This document shows, piece after piece, positions 25,087 to 32,630 of a DNA stretch of 39,193 bases (position 1 is the first letter of the stretch; every line of letters starts with the position of its first letter). The position numbers and the translations under genes were made by a program. The notes below the pieces were generated by a model, which saw only the letters and a program-made list of their open reading frames with translations, was not told the DNA's origin and did no database searches. Source of the DNA: Anaerolinea sp. (GTDB lineage: Bacteria; Chloroflexota; Anaerolineae; Anaerolineales; Anaerolineaceae); NCBI GenBank assembly GCA_013824865.1, contig PNON01000020.1:1-39193 (forward strand). Direction: 5' to 3'.

Positions 25087-25803
25087 TCACTGGTAGATAT
25101 CTGGCACAGGCAACCTCACCAGCATTCTTCGAGTCTGATCGGCCTCATTTTGTACCACTCGAAGCACAACAATGCTGATATCATCCATCGGGCGGTTATC
25201 GTCCAGTTTCATTGCCATACCCAGTAAGGAATCAGCAATATGCTGGGGAGTGGGTTGTGAGTCTTCCAGAAGTGCTTCCAAAGTGGTACGAATATCCAAG
25301 TGAAGACCCTTGCGTCCGCCTGCAGTAGTCAACCCATCTGAGAACATTACTGCAGTTAAACCGATGGAAATGGCAATTTCGCTAATTGTAGGTCGGATAT
25401 TGCGGTTGGTACCAATAGGTTCGCTTGGCTGGGTGAGTAAATCGATGGTTTCGCCCAGCGAAATATACACAGGCGCAGGATTATTTCGGCAAATGACTAG
25501 GGTTTTTGTTTGAAAGTCTATTGAAAAGATGTTCAGAGTTGCTGATACTTTGCCATTTTTCTCGGTATAAAGGTAGTCTGATGCAGCTCTTGCGGCAGCG
25601 CCATCGCGAATGCCTTCTGCTAACAGCGAAATGACTTTGCGAACTACCAAGGTGGATATGGCTTTTGCGCCATGTCCAGAAGTTTGCCCATCAGCCAGTA
25701 CTACGGATAATCCGCCATTAGGACGCTCCACAACTTCAAAAGTATCTCCACTCTCAGAAGAGGCATATTTATTTATTTTAGATACTGCAATTTGAATTTC
25801 CAT
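25087..25803 (-). CDS. SpoIIE-type (PP2C-like) serine/threonine phosphatase
   Basis: This 238-residue single-domain phosphatase of the PPM/SpoIIE group needs two metal ions. The metal-binding residues are visible in VVLADGQTSGHG (D38, G39), AVMFSDGLTTA in the middle and MDDISIVVLRV near the C-terminus. RNNPAPVYI with its Asn/Pro pattern is also typical of SpoIIE/RsbU-like enzymes. It has no sensor or membrane part. Such phosphatases usually reverse the action of anti-sigma-type kinases on STAS proteins. A GHKL ATPase lies 6 kb away in the hydrogenase cluster, but no STAS protein is in the window. It is divergent from trxA. Confidence 0.87.
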   Translation of the reverse strand: MEIQIAVSKINKYASSESGDTFEVVERPNGGLSVVLADGQTSGHGAKAISTLVVRKVISLLAEGIRDGAAARAASDYLYTEKNGKVSATLNIFSIDFQTKTLVICRNNPAPVYISLGETIDLLTQPSEPIGTNRNIRPTISEIAISIGLTAVMFSDGLTTAGGRKGLHLDIRTTLEALLEDSQPTPQHIADSLLGMAMKLDDNRPMDDISIVVLRVVQNEADQTRRMLVRLPVPDIYQ

Positions 25804-25905
25804 AACACCATTCTACAATAAATGAGTGAAAATTATGCAACTTTTATGAAATGTCATCATCTAAATTATGTAATCATTAATTGATAAGAAATAAAAGGAG
25901 AAACT

Positions 25906-26250
25906 ATGAAAGAACCTGTGCATGTCAGCGATGCCAATTTTGATAAAACTGTACTTCAATCCACCATCCCGGTGATTGTGGATTTTTGGGCACCCTGGTG
26001 TGGTCCCTGCCGCATGGTCGCGCCAACATTGGATAAACTTGCCAATGAATACGATGGAAAACTACTCATCGCAAAAGTAAATACGGACGAGCACAATGAG
26101 TGGGCTGGCCGGTATGGGGTTCAGGGTATCCCTACTATGCTGTTTGTATCCAATGGGAAAGTAATCCACAAACAAGTGGGGGCTTTACCTGAGGCTGTCC
26201 TGCGGGATGCTGTGTCCCAATTTCTTGAGATTGTAGCTGAGCAAAAATAA
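25906..26250 (+). CDS. trxA: Thioredoxin
   Basis: This 114-residue protein is a standard thioredoxin with the active site WAPWCGPC (C32 and C35), the buried Asp in the VDFWAP strand, and the cis-Pro in QGIPTM. It reduces protein disulfides in the cytoplasm. AAAAGGAGAAACT precedes the ATG. It stands alone between divergent SpoIIE-type and convergent murA genes and has its own terminator. Confidence 0.95.
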   Translation: MKEPVHVSDANFDKTVLQSTIPVIVDFWAPWCGPCRMVAPTLDKLANEYDGKLLIAKVNTDEHNEWAGRYGVQGIPTMLFVSNGKVIHKQVGALPEAVLRDAVSQFLEIVAEQK

Positions 26251-26259
26251 TTAAATGAT

Positions 26260-26288
26260 GAGATTGGAAATTAATCTCCTCGTTTTTT
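26260..26288 (+). terminator. Rho-independent terminator of trxA
   Basis: The stem GAGATT/AATCTC (26260-26265 with 26273-26278, 7-base loop) is followed by TTTTTT at 26283-26288, 9 bases after the trxA stop codon. Confidence 0.7.
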
Positions 26289-26295
26289 GAATGGA

Positions 26296-27576
26296 TTACT
26301 CCGATAGGCGCTGAATATCTGCGCCTAGTTTCTTTAATTTAATATCCACATTTTCATAGCCCCTGTCGATCTGCCCGATATTGCGGATAACAGACTTTCC
26401 GTTTGCGGATAGGGCTGCCAACACCAATGCCATCCCAGCGCGAATATCCGGGCTTTCCATCTTTTCAGGTGCCAGCTGCGTGGGTCCCTGCACGATGCAC
26501 CGGTGTGGATCGCATAGTACGATTTGTGCACCCATGGAAACCAGTTTATCGGTAAAAAACATACGGCTGGGATACATCCAATCATGAAACAAGACGGATC
26601 CTTTCGCCTTGGTGCTGATGGTGATAGCGATACTCATCAGGTCCGTTGGGAAAGCCGGCCATGGCATCACGCTGATCATCGGAATTGCCCCGCCAAGATC
26701 ATGTTCAATCTCGAGTGGCTGTTCAGTCGGTACCAGGATGTCATTCCCAACACACATCCATACCACGCCTAGCCTGCCAAATACAAGCTTTATCATATCC
26801 AAGTAAGCTACGCCGGCGTTTCTAATGGTTATTTCGCCTCCCGTCATCACTGCTGCGCCGATGAAACTGACCACTTCCAGATAATCTGTACCAATTGTAA
26901 ACTCACCACCATGCAGCCGCGGAACTCCTGTGATGTGCAGTGTATTGGAGCCAATCTCGTTTATTTTTGCTCCAAGCGTGTTGAGGAAATGACATAATTC
27001 TTGAATATGCGGCTCGGAAGCTGCATTACGGATGGTGGATTGACCCCTGGCAGTGACTGCAGCCATGATAGCATTCTCTGTGCCAGTCACACTGGCTTCA
27101 TCCAGCAGGATGTCTGCGCCTTTGAGCTCTTTCGCTGAAAAATGAAACGACCGATCATAAAACACTTCAGCCCCCAGGGCTTTGATCGCTATCAAGTGTG
27201 TATCCACGCGGCGCCTTCCGATTACATCACCGCCAGGTGGAGGCAGATGTAGCTCACCCGCGCGCGCTGTCATTGGTCCGGCCAGAAGGATTGAGGCTCG
27301 TATCTTCCTGCACAAATCTGGGTCCAGATCAGCCGGCCGCACCTGTTTGGCGTGGATCTTCCACGTGTGCGGTTCCAGTTCGGATATTTCTACGCCCAGG
27401 CTTTCCAACAAAGCCCGCATAGCAAAAACGTCTTTAATCAAAGGGATATTCTTTAGAATGACGGGTTCATCTGTCAGAATACAGGCCGCAAGCAGGGGAA
27501 GGGTGGAATTCTTATTGCCAGAAGGTGTAACTTCGCCTTTGAGGGGTATTCCGCCTTGAATAACAAACTGCTCCAT
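26296..27576 (-). CDS. murA: UDP-N-acetylglucosamine 1-carboxyvinyltransferase (MurA), Asp form
   Basis: This 426-residue enzyme adds enolpyruvate from PEP to UDP-GlcNAc, the first committed step of peptidoglycan synthesis. The PSGNKNSTLPLLAA motif (with the catalytic Lys22) and the CRKIRASILLAGP region are normal. The flexible active-site loop reads PPPGGDVIGRRRVDTH: Asp117 stands where E. coli MurA has Cys115, the residue alkylated by fosfomycin. Asp at this site is known in mycobacteria and chlamydiae and gives intrinsic fosfomycin resistance, so resistance is expected here. AGGAG precedes the ATG. It is divergent from the prepilin peptidase gene with only 38 bases between the chosen starts. 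Confidence 0.95.
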   Translation of the reverse strand: MEQFVIQGGIPLKGEVTPSGNKNSTLPLLAACILTDEPVILKNIPLIKDVFAMRALLESLGVEISELEPHTWKIHAKQVRPADLDPDLCRKIRASILLAGPMTARAGELHLPPPGGDVIGRRRVDTHLIAIKALGAEVFYDRSFHFSAKELKGADILLDEASVTGTENAIMAAVTARGQSTIRNAASEPHIQELCHFLNTLGAKINEIGSNTLHITGVPRLHGGEFTIGTDYLEVVSFIGAAVMTGGEITIRNAGVAYLDMIKLVFGRLGVVWMCVGNDILVPTEQPLEIEHDLGGAIPMISVMPWPAFPTDLMSIAITISTKAKGSVLFHDWMYPSRMFFTDKLVSMGAQIVLCDPHRCIVQGPTQLAPEKMESPDIRAGMALVLAALSANGKSVIRNIGQIDRGYENVDIKLKKLGADIQRLSE

Positions 27577-27591
27577 GGTAATCTCCTGTAC

Positions 27592-27597
27592 TATAAT
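27592..27597 (+). promoter_or_regulatory. -10-like TATAAT before the prepilin peptidase gene
   Basis: A perfect TATAAT lies 18 bases before the chosen start in the 38-base murA/peptidase gap. The -35 region (inside the murA 5' end) is poor, so the call is weak. Confidence 0.3.
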
Positions 27598-27614
27598 TAA
27601 TGAGAGAGGAACTT

Positions 27615-28367
27615 ATGCTGATAAACACTCTGTTTACTGCCTTGATAGCAGGCTGGTTCGCTAGTGTGATTATAAACTATTTAGCTGACACCCTTCCAAT
27701 TCATCGTCGATTTATTAAGCCAACTTGTACTTCTTGCGGAAAAGCCTACACGGTTGGAAGTTATCTTTTTCATTTCAAATGTAATAATTGCAATCATAGA
27801 CATGGCTTTCGCCAATTAATTACTCTGATAATAATGCTCGTTCTCGCATTTGTAATCTTTTTCTTTTCATCTGCCGCCGCGCTCTCCAAAGGAATCGACA
27901 TGCTAGTTGCAGGATATTTACTTCTCATTATCGTTATCGACATCGAACATCATCTGGTTCTGCATACCATCACGGCAACAGGGATGGTGATCTTTGGATT
28001 GATTGGGGTAAAAGAACACGGTCTTTGGCCAACTCTCCTTGGTGGAATGGTTGGTTTTGTGATCATGTATTTGTTCTTTATTCTTGGTCACTTTTATAGC
28101 CAAATTAAATCCAAACGTAGCGGGGTTGAGATCGAAGATGCGATTGGTTTTGGCGATGTGACATTTAGCGGGGTATGCGGTTTGCTACTTGGCTGGCCGA
28201 ATATCGTTGCTGGGTTAACAGCTGGCATCGTATTAGGCGGAGTTTGGAGTCTTGGAATTTTGTTTTTTGTTTTATTTAAGAAATCTGGTGATATATCTAC
28301 CAGTTTCATGGCTTATGCCCCATTTATCGCAATTGCCACCTGCCTGCTATGGTTCCTGATTCATTAG
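27615..28367 (+). CDS. Type IV prepilin peptidase (A24 family)
   Basis: This 250-residue membrane protein is an aspartic peptidase of the PilD/A24 type, which cleaves class III signal peptides of pilin-like proteins. Near the N-terminus are two Cys pairs (CTSC and CNNC), as in the N-methylation/zinc part of PilD. The first catalytic Asp lies in VIDIEHHLVLHTIT and the second in GFGDVTFSGVCGLLLGW. About six to seven hydrophobic helices are visible. AGAGGAACTT precedes the ATG at 27615; an ATG at 27600 is less likely because the ribosome site lies within it. No pilin or secretion genes are nearby. Confidence 0.87.
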   Translation: MLINTLFTALIAGWFASVIINYLADTLPIHRRFIKPTCTSCGKAYTVGSYLFHFKCNNCNHRHGFRQLITLIIMLVLAFVIFFFSSAAALSKGIDMLVAGYLLLIIVIDIEHHLVLHTITATGMVIFGLIGVKEHGLWPTLLGGMVGFVIMYLFFILGHFYSQIKSKRSGVEIEDAIGFGDVTFSGVCGLLLGWPNIVAGLTAGIVLGGVWSLGILFFVLFKKSGDISTSFMAYAPFIAIATCLLWFLIH

Positions 28368-28400
28368 TATGAATGCAGCCCGGTATGGATCACCTCGTCT

Positions 28401-28432
28401 GCAACTGGTGGTAGAATTGTGAGTTGCTTTTT
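28401..28432 (+). terminator. Possible terminator of the prepilin peptidase gene
   Basis: GCAACT (28401-28406) pairs with AGTTGC (28422-28427) around a 15-base loop and is followed by TTTTT (28428-28432). The loop is long, so confidence is moderate. The rest of the 157-base gap to nusB shows nothing else. Confidence 0.45.
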
Positions 28433-28524
28433 CTTAAATGCCTCATGTAAATATGCCTTACTATGGAAAGAAAAGCAGCTATCCTCTGCCAATTTTACCT
28501 GGGATTAGAATCGTTAGAAGGCTT

Positions 28525-28953
28525 TCAGATCTTGAATTGCTGACGTATTTCATTCTGGTTTTCCACAAGGCTGCCAAGCACGCCATTTACAAATCTCGGG
28601 GTAGCATCAGCACCAAACACTTTACCCAATTCAATGGCCTCGTTAATGACAACTTTTAAAGGCGTATCTGTATTAAAAAGCAACTCCCAGAGAGCAATGC
28701 GCAAAATATTACGGTCAATAATAGCTACCTGATCTACCGGCCATTCAGGTGCATAGCGGGCAAGCTGCGCATCCAATTCGCTTATAAGGGGAAAGACTCC
28801 ATGTATGATCTTTTGAGAAAAAGCAAACAGATTATCGTCCAGCGAAATCTCATCCCTCCTGCGTTCCATTATAGATTCAATAGGATGATTGGTTTGATCC
28901 ATTTCATATAAGACCTGCAGCGCAACACTGCGTGCCTTGGTCCGCGGCTTCAT
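28525..28953 (-). CDS. nusB: NusB, transcription antitermination factor
   Basis: This 142-residue all-helical protein acts in rRNA antitermination together with NusE. It has the typical RTKARSVALQVLYEMD start, the DRNILRIALWELLF helix and the INEAIELGKVFGADATPRFVNGVLGSL ending. The ATG at 28953 overlaps the stop of the Asp23-family gene (TGATG), so translation is coupled; an in-frame TTG at 28956 is an alternative. Asp23 followed by nusB is a common bacterial order. Length is normal. Confidence 0.94.
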   Translation of the reverse strand: MKPRTKARSVALQVLYEMDQTNHPIESIMERRRDEISLDDNLFAFSQKIIHGVFPLISELDAQLARYAPEWPVDQVAIIDRNILRIALWELLFNTDTPLKVVINEAIELGKVFGADATPRFVNGVLGSLVENQNEIRQQFKI

Positions 28954-29294
28954 CAACTGTAGTGGATGTCCTGGACGTGAACTGTGATCTTTCCTGCATC
29001 CAGGCCAACCATCTCAGAGATTGCTCGAGCTACCTGGTTTTGTACTTTTTTGCTCACATCCAGCACTTGTACATCACTATTAAGGATCAAGAACAGATCT
29101 ACTGAAACCATATCCCCTTCAACAACAATCTGAACCCCATCCTGTTTGCGATGTTTAAAAAGATTGGAAACAACTGCGGGTGTTTCTGCCATCTGGTAAA
29201 CACCTGGCACGCTCAATGCGGACAGCTTAGCTATTGAAATTAACACATCCGGCGCGATGGTTGTTTTTCCCTGTGGTCTGGTTCCTTCTGTCAT
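28953..29294 (-). CDS. Asp23/Gls24 family protein (DUF322)
   Basis: This 113-residue protein belongs to the Asp23/Gls24 envelope-stress family, small cytoplasmic proteins linked to alkaline shock and the cell envelope. It begins TTIAPDVLISIAKLSALSVPGV, and contains VSVDLFLILNSDVQVLDVSKKVQNQVARAI and GKITVHVQDI, all family-typical. The start at 29294 is set by the strong CTGGAGGTAAA site. An in-frame ATG at 29417 would add 41 residues with no support and overlap the next gene. It is coupled to nusB by a TGATG overlap. Confidence 0.92.
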   Translation of the reverse strand: MTEGTRPQGKTTIAPDVLISIAKLSALSVPGVYQMAETPAVVSNLFKHRKQDGVQIVVEGDMVSVDLFLILNSDVQVLDVSKKVQNQVARAISEMVGLDAGKITVHVQDIHYS

Positions 29295-29331
29295 TTTACC
29301 TCCAGTAAATTGATGTAAAAATATTATAACC

Positions 29332-30105
29332 TTATTTCTTGCTCTGCCGAATAACGCGATATACCGGATGATTTTGTAAAAATTGCACTGTTTTATGAGC
29401 GATATCCGGTAGGTCATCAGCCAGAATCATGCAATGCGGACTGTTCTGATAGTAATGTATCTCCGTGTCATTCGCATTGACCCTATCAAGGATGTATCTA
29501 CCCGAATTCAATGAAATTCTCCTGTCTTGTTTACCAATGAAAACACAAACTGGAGATTTAATGGCTGGCAGCCTGGCACGAATATAGCGCTGTAATTTAT
29601 ATAATTGTACAATTGCTTTTGTCGGGTTGGCTGCATATCCTTTCCAGGGCAGGGCATCACGGAAATACGATTGCGGGAGCTCCTTCATGATATATTGAGC
29701 AAATATGGATAGCCAGATTTTTTTTACAATGATCGCCGGAGAATAACAAACCACGGCTGGAATTTCCGGGTGGATAGCCGCCAGGTATAATGCAAGCAAG
29801 GCACCCATGGATTCGCCGGCTACATAGACCGTATGACAACGCTTTGAAAGAACCTTGTATGCTTCATCAGCATCGTTCAACCATTCTTTGTATGCTGTTG
29901 TACTCAGTTTTTCAGGGGTAAGACCGTGTCCCGATAGCAGTGGGGCATGGATGGTGTATCCTTGCGGGCGAATGGCGTTGGCCAGCAACCGTACTTCAGC
30001 GGTGGTGGCTCTAAGCCCATGCAATAATAGAATACCCGTTTCATTTCCTTCGTAAATAAAGGAGTCTCCATCCAGTTCCACGTTTATCAAGTATTTTGTA
30101 TCCAT
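29332..30105 (-). CDS. Alpha/beta hydrolase (carboxylesterase / monoacylglycerol lipase-like)
   Basis: This 257-residue serine hydrolase has the oxyanion-region LLHGLRATTAEVRLLA, the nucleophile elbow GESMGAL (Ser in the VAGESMGALLALYLA segment), an acidic residue in GKQDRRIS, and the catalytic His in YYQNSPHCMILAD, so the full Ser-Asp-His triad is visible. It resembles the Est30/YvaK carboxylesterases and bacterial monoacylglycerol lipases. The true substrate is unknown. Its ATG overlaps the last base of the larA stop (TAATG), suggesting shared translation with the racemase gene, although a functional link is not obvious. Confidence 0.9.
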   Translation of the reverse strand: MDTKYLINVELDGDSFIYEGNETGILLLHGLRATTAEVRLLANAIRPQGYTIHAPLLSGHGLTPEKLSTTAYKEWLNDADEAYKVLSKRCHTVYVAGESMGALLALYLAAIHPEIPAVVCYSPAIIVKKIWLSIFAQYIMKELPQSYFRDALPWKGYAANPTKAIVQLYKLQRYIRARLPAIKSPVCVFIGKQDRRISLNSGRYILDRVNANDTEIHYYQNSPHCMILADDLPDIAHKTVQFLQNHPVYRVIRQSKK

Positions 30106-31364
30106 TATTCACCTGTTAGATGGGGTATGGTCGCCACAGCATAAGGCATACAGGCAATTGTTTCATATTCTGGTATTTGCTGCAATTTGGTGGTTAGCTG
30201 CTGCAAGGAAAGGGGGGTAAGCAGTGCTTTTTTGACCAGATTTGCAGGCATCGCGGATATCAAGAAAACGTTGACTCTGGATGCTATGCGTGCGATCTGA
30301 AATGCCTTGTGTGGCCCGACACTAAAACCCTTATCGACGAATGATTTCATGGCTTCTGCGGGTGTTCCAATACCATCAAGAAAGCGAACAAATGCCTGAT
30401 TTCCAGCTCCTTCCACACACTCAGCGATGAGATAGACATTCCCGCCGTCCTTTGTGATACTGGCGGCATTGGTCATCGCTTTTTGAGCCTGATATAAGTT
30501 GATATCTTTCGGATAACCGCCAGCTGACGCAATAACATGGTCAAACCTTTTTTGCACATCCACCTGGTTTATTTGGGTGGAAAGCTGAATACCTTTTTCG
30601 ATCACTGCTTGTGGATTTCCCCAGAGAATATGAACAATTTCATTATTAGAATTCAGAATTGCGTTAAGAGCATAATCCACCCCAATGAGCTTACCAATTT
30701 CTTCAACATCAATTCGACAGGGGTTTGTAAAATAATTCCCTGCATAAGAATTCAGATTAACCAGGTGAGCATGGTTTTGATTAATGGTATTCCTGGATGT
30801 CAGACCTATTGCTGCGTTTTTTACACCTCCAGAAAAACCCATAAAGTGATGTGGTTCAATATTGCCAACAACAATCTTGATGTCGGATTGAAAAAACTCT
30901 CTATTCACTTGCACCTGTGTGCCCATGGGTGTAAGCCCAAGATCCACCATGTTGTCAGTTTCATCACAATTGTGATTGATTACCCTGTAATTCTGCAAAA
31001 TGTCCGCTGGTAAAACCAGGTTGAATTCGCTTTCCTTCATTGGTAAGTGGGTGCCAGTGGCGATAATGAAAGTAATATTTTCCGATTTGATGCCATTTTC
31101 CGAAAGATACTGTAATATGGGGGGGAGCAGGATATGATGTGGAACTGGTCTTGTTTTATCATTGATAGCAATCGCCACTTTTGAATTGGATAAAAATGAA
31201 ATTTCTGGAAAGGGGACTAAAGGGTGGTGTAGATAATAACGAACCAGGTCAATTGGATCTGCGCTTCCCGGGATAATTGGCGGTTGAATATAGGAGTACA
31301 TTATTCCATCTGGGAGATCCAGATTAACCTGACCTTTCCCATATTTCAAATTGATTTGATTCAT
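30105..31364 (-). CDS. larA: Nickel-pincer-dependent lactate racemase family protein (LarA-like)
   Basis: This 419-residue protein belongs to the LarA (DUF2088) family of racemases and epimerases. They use a nickel-pincer nucleotide attached to a Lys. Key features match: DKTRP (69-73), IATGTHLP with H106, the pair H172/H173 in EPHHFMGFSGG, the cofactor Lys K182 in GGVKNAAIG, and H198/H200 in NQNHAHL. The substrate may be lactate or another 2-hydroxy acid. Cofactor-making larB, larC and larE are not in the window. A good promoter lies upstream with a palindrome over its start. Confidence 0.92.
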   Translation of the reverse strand: MNQINLKYGKGQVNLDLPDGIMYSYIQPPIIPGSADPIDLVRYYLHHPLVPFPEISFLSNSKVAIAINDKTRPVPHHILLPPILQYLSENGIKSENITFIIATGTHLPMKESEFNLVLPADILQNYRVINHNCDETDNMVDLGLTPMGTQVQVNREFFQSDIKIVVGNIEPHHFMGFSGGVKNAAIGLTSRNTINQNHAHLVNLNSYAGNYFTNPCRIDVEEIGKLIGVDYALNAILNSNNEIVHILWGNPQAVIEKGIQLSTQINQVDVQKRFDHVIASAGGYPKDINLYQAQKAMTNAASITKDGGNVYLIAECVEGAGNQAFVRFLDGIGTPAEAMKSFVDKGFSVGPHKAFQIARIASRVNVFLISAMPANLVKKALLTPLSLQQLTTKLQQIPEYETIACMPYAVATIPHLTGE

Positions 31365-31431
31365 GTTTTACTTTCAAATTCGGTTATTGATAACAATGGT
31401 TTGTCAAATGGCGAGGCTTTATTGAAATATC

Positions 31432-31453
31432 GCGCAATACGTGAGTATTGCGC
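31432..31453. promoter_or_regulatory. larA: Perfect palindrome over the predicted larA transcription start
   Basis: The inverted repeat GCGCAATAC-GTGA-GTATTGCGC has two perfect 9-base arms around a 4-base spacer. It lies directly downstream of the larA -10 box and covers the predicted start near 31450. It has no U-tract. An operator for a dimeric repressor is the simplest reading; an RNA hairpin at the mRNA 5' end is the alternative. Confidence 0.6.
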
Positions 31454-31456
31454 ATA

Positions 31457-31485
31457 GTTATAATATGTTATTTGTATTATGTCAT
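31457..31485 (-). promoter_or_regulatory. larA: Predicted promoter of larA
   Basis: On the minus strand ATGACA (plus 31480-31485) and TATAAC (31457-31462) are separated by exactly 17 bases, each matching five of six consensus bases. An AT-rich imperfect palindrome (31484-31498) overlaps the upstream edge. It drives the larA-hydrolase pair. Confidence 0.6.
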
Positions 31486-31537
31486 ATAGCTAGTATATAC
31501 GACAAAAGAATAATTGAAGAAAGCTTGTACCATATAA

Positions 31538-31573
31538 AAGAGCACCGGGCTGGCGATTCAGTCCGGTGCTCTT
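31538..31573 (-). terminator. Rho-independent terminator of the lipoprotein gene
   Basis: An 11-bp perfect stem (31538-31548 with 31563-31573) extends inward to about 15 pairs including a G-T pair, closing a short loop. On the minus strand it is followed by TTATATGG after CTCTT, giving TTTTATAT. It lies 12 bases after the lipoprotein stop. Confidence 0.7.
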
Positions 31574-31584
31574 AGAACACATGG

Positions 31585-32565
31585 CTAGGGTAGTACCCAG
31601 AAAGATATTTCCTCCAGGTTGGAGGTCAGGAATGTTGTTTCTTTTGGCCCGATATACAAGCCAAAATACCCATGGCCAAAGCTTTGGTCGGTAACAGTGT
31701 TCACCAATTTCCCATTGACAAATAGCTTCAGTTCATTTCCCCTTGCCATCACGCCCAGACGGTTTACCTGGTTTGATCCAACCAGAATGGTGGGGGCGGC
31801 CGTCCAGTTGATAATATTGCTCATTTTATCGATATCCCACTTGCGCAAAGCATACTTGCCATCACAAGAGATACCAAACAAGTATCCGCGATCTGCCATC
31901 GTTGCATTGGGCACCCTGAAGATCAACCCGAAATTATCGGACCCCTTACAGGCAGCCATCTTACCAGTCAATTCAAGGTAAAAGTTTACTGCCTGTTGAT
32001 TCGACAGACGCCAGCCATTTTTCATCAACCTTCCGGTCATCATTAATGAGCCGCTACTGGTTTTCAAATCCACATACTCATCAACACCCATAGGCCAGTT
32101 GTCACCCGAGTCGAAGGTGTCTTTCCAGGTGGGGGCACCTAAATCTTTTACAGGATCTCCAGGTACGGCTGTAGGAGTGACATCTGGCTGGCTGGCCACA
32201 GTCGGAGAGGTAGAAATTGGGCCGTCCAGTGGTAGTGGGGCAGGAGTATTAATAAATCCTTCAACCGGGGTGCTTGTCGCTAACTGACCGATCTCATCCG
32301 TTGGAATTATGGTTTCTTGCGGAGTTTCCATTGGTAAATATTCTGATGTAGGTTCCAGTAGGTTGTCGGCGGTAGTGGTAGCCAAAGCAGTGAGTTCCTC
32401 TCCTGGGGTCATTGCAGTTGGCGTCACCATGGCAGTCAAGATTTGCACAATTTCCGTCTGCATCACATAGTCCGATTTAGGTTCTACGGATGGAAGAATT
32501 GAGCAGGAAACCAGCAGGAGGGAAAGCATAAAAATCAGTAGTATTTTTACATATTTGGTTATCAT
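31585..32565 (-). CDS. Putative surface lipoprotein with Thr/Pro-rich linker and lectin/LamG-like domain
   Basis: This 326-residue protein has a lipoprotein signal peptide with a hydrophobic stretch and the lipobox LLVSC, so Cys near residue 21 should be lipidated. Residues about 40-140 form a Thr/Pro/Ser-rich linker with many TPT-type repeats. The C-terminal half (about 150-326) looks like a beta-sandwich: FDSGDNWPMGVDEY, NFGLIFRVPNATMADRGYLFGISCDG, and VNRLGVMARGNELKLFVNGKLV. The last part resembles the 3-keto-disaccharide hydrolase (DUF1080) or LamG-type folds. A catalytic role is not evident. GGAAGGTG supports the second ATG (32565) over 32568. Attachment to the cell surface and binding of a glycan is a guess. 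Confidence 0.82.
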   Translation of the reverse strand: MITKYVKILLIFMLSLLLVSCSILPSVEPKSDYVMQTEIVQILTAMVTPTAMTPGEELTALATTTADNLLEPTSEYLPMETPQETIIPTDEIGQLATSTPVEGFINTPAPLPLDGPISTSPTVASQPDVTPTAVPGDPVKDLGAPTWKDTFDSGDNWPMGVDEYVDLKTSSGSLMMTGRLMKNGWRLSNQQAVNFYLELTGKMAACKGSDNFGLIFRVPNATMADRGYLFGISCDGKYALRKWDIDKMSNIINWTAAPTILVGSNQVNRLGVMARGNELKLFVNGKLVNTVTDQSFGHGYFGLYIGPKETTFLTSNLEEISFWVLP

Positions 32566-32630
32566 CATTCACCTTCCAGTCATGTTTCCTGTTTACCATG
32601 CAAGAATAGTACCTTTTTATAAAGCTTACA

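Noticed and set aside
28438-28659. Small plus-strand frame after the prepilin peptidase gene
   Set aside because: It overlaps nusB in antisense, has no ribosome site and begins within a probable terminator region.
30537-31013. Open frame of 158 residues on the plus strand inside larA
   Set aside because: It is an antisense shadow of larA, whose catalytic residues are clear.
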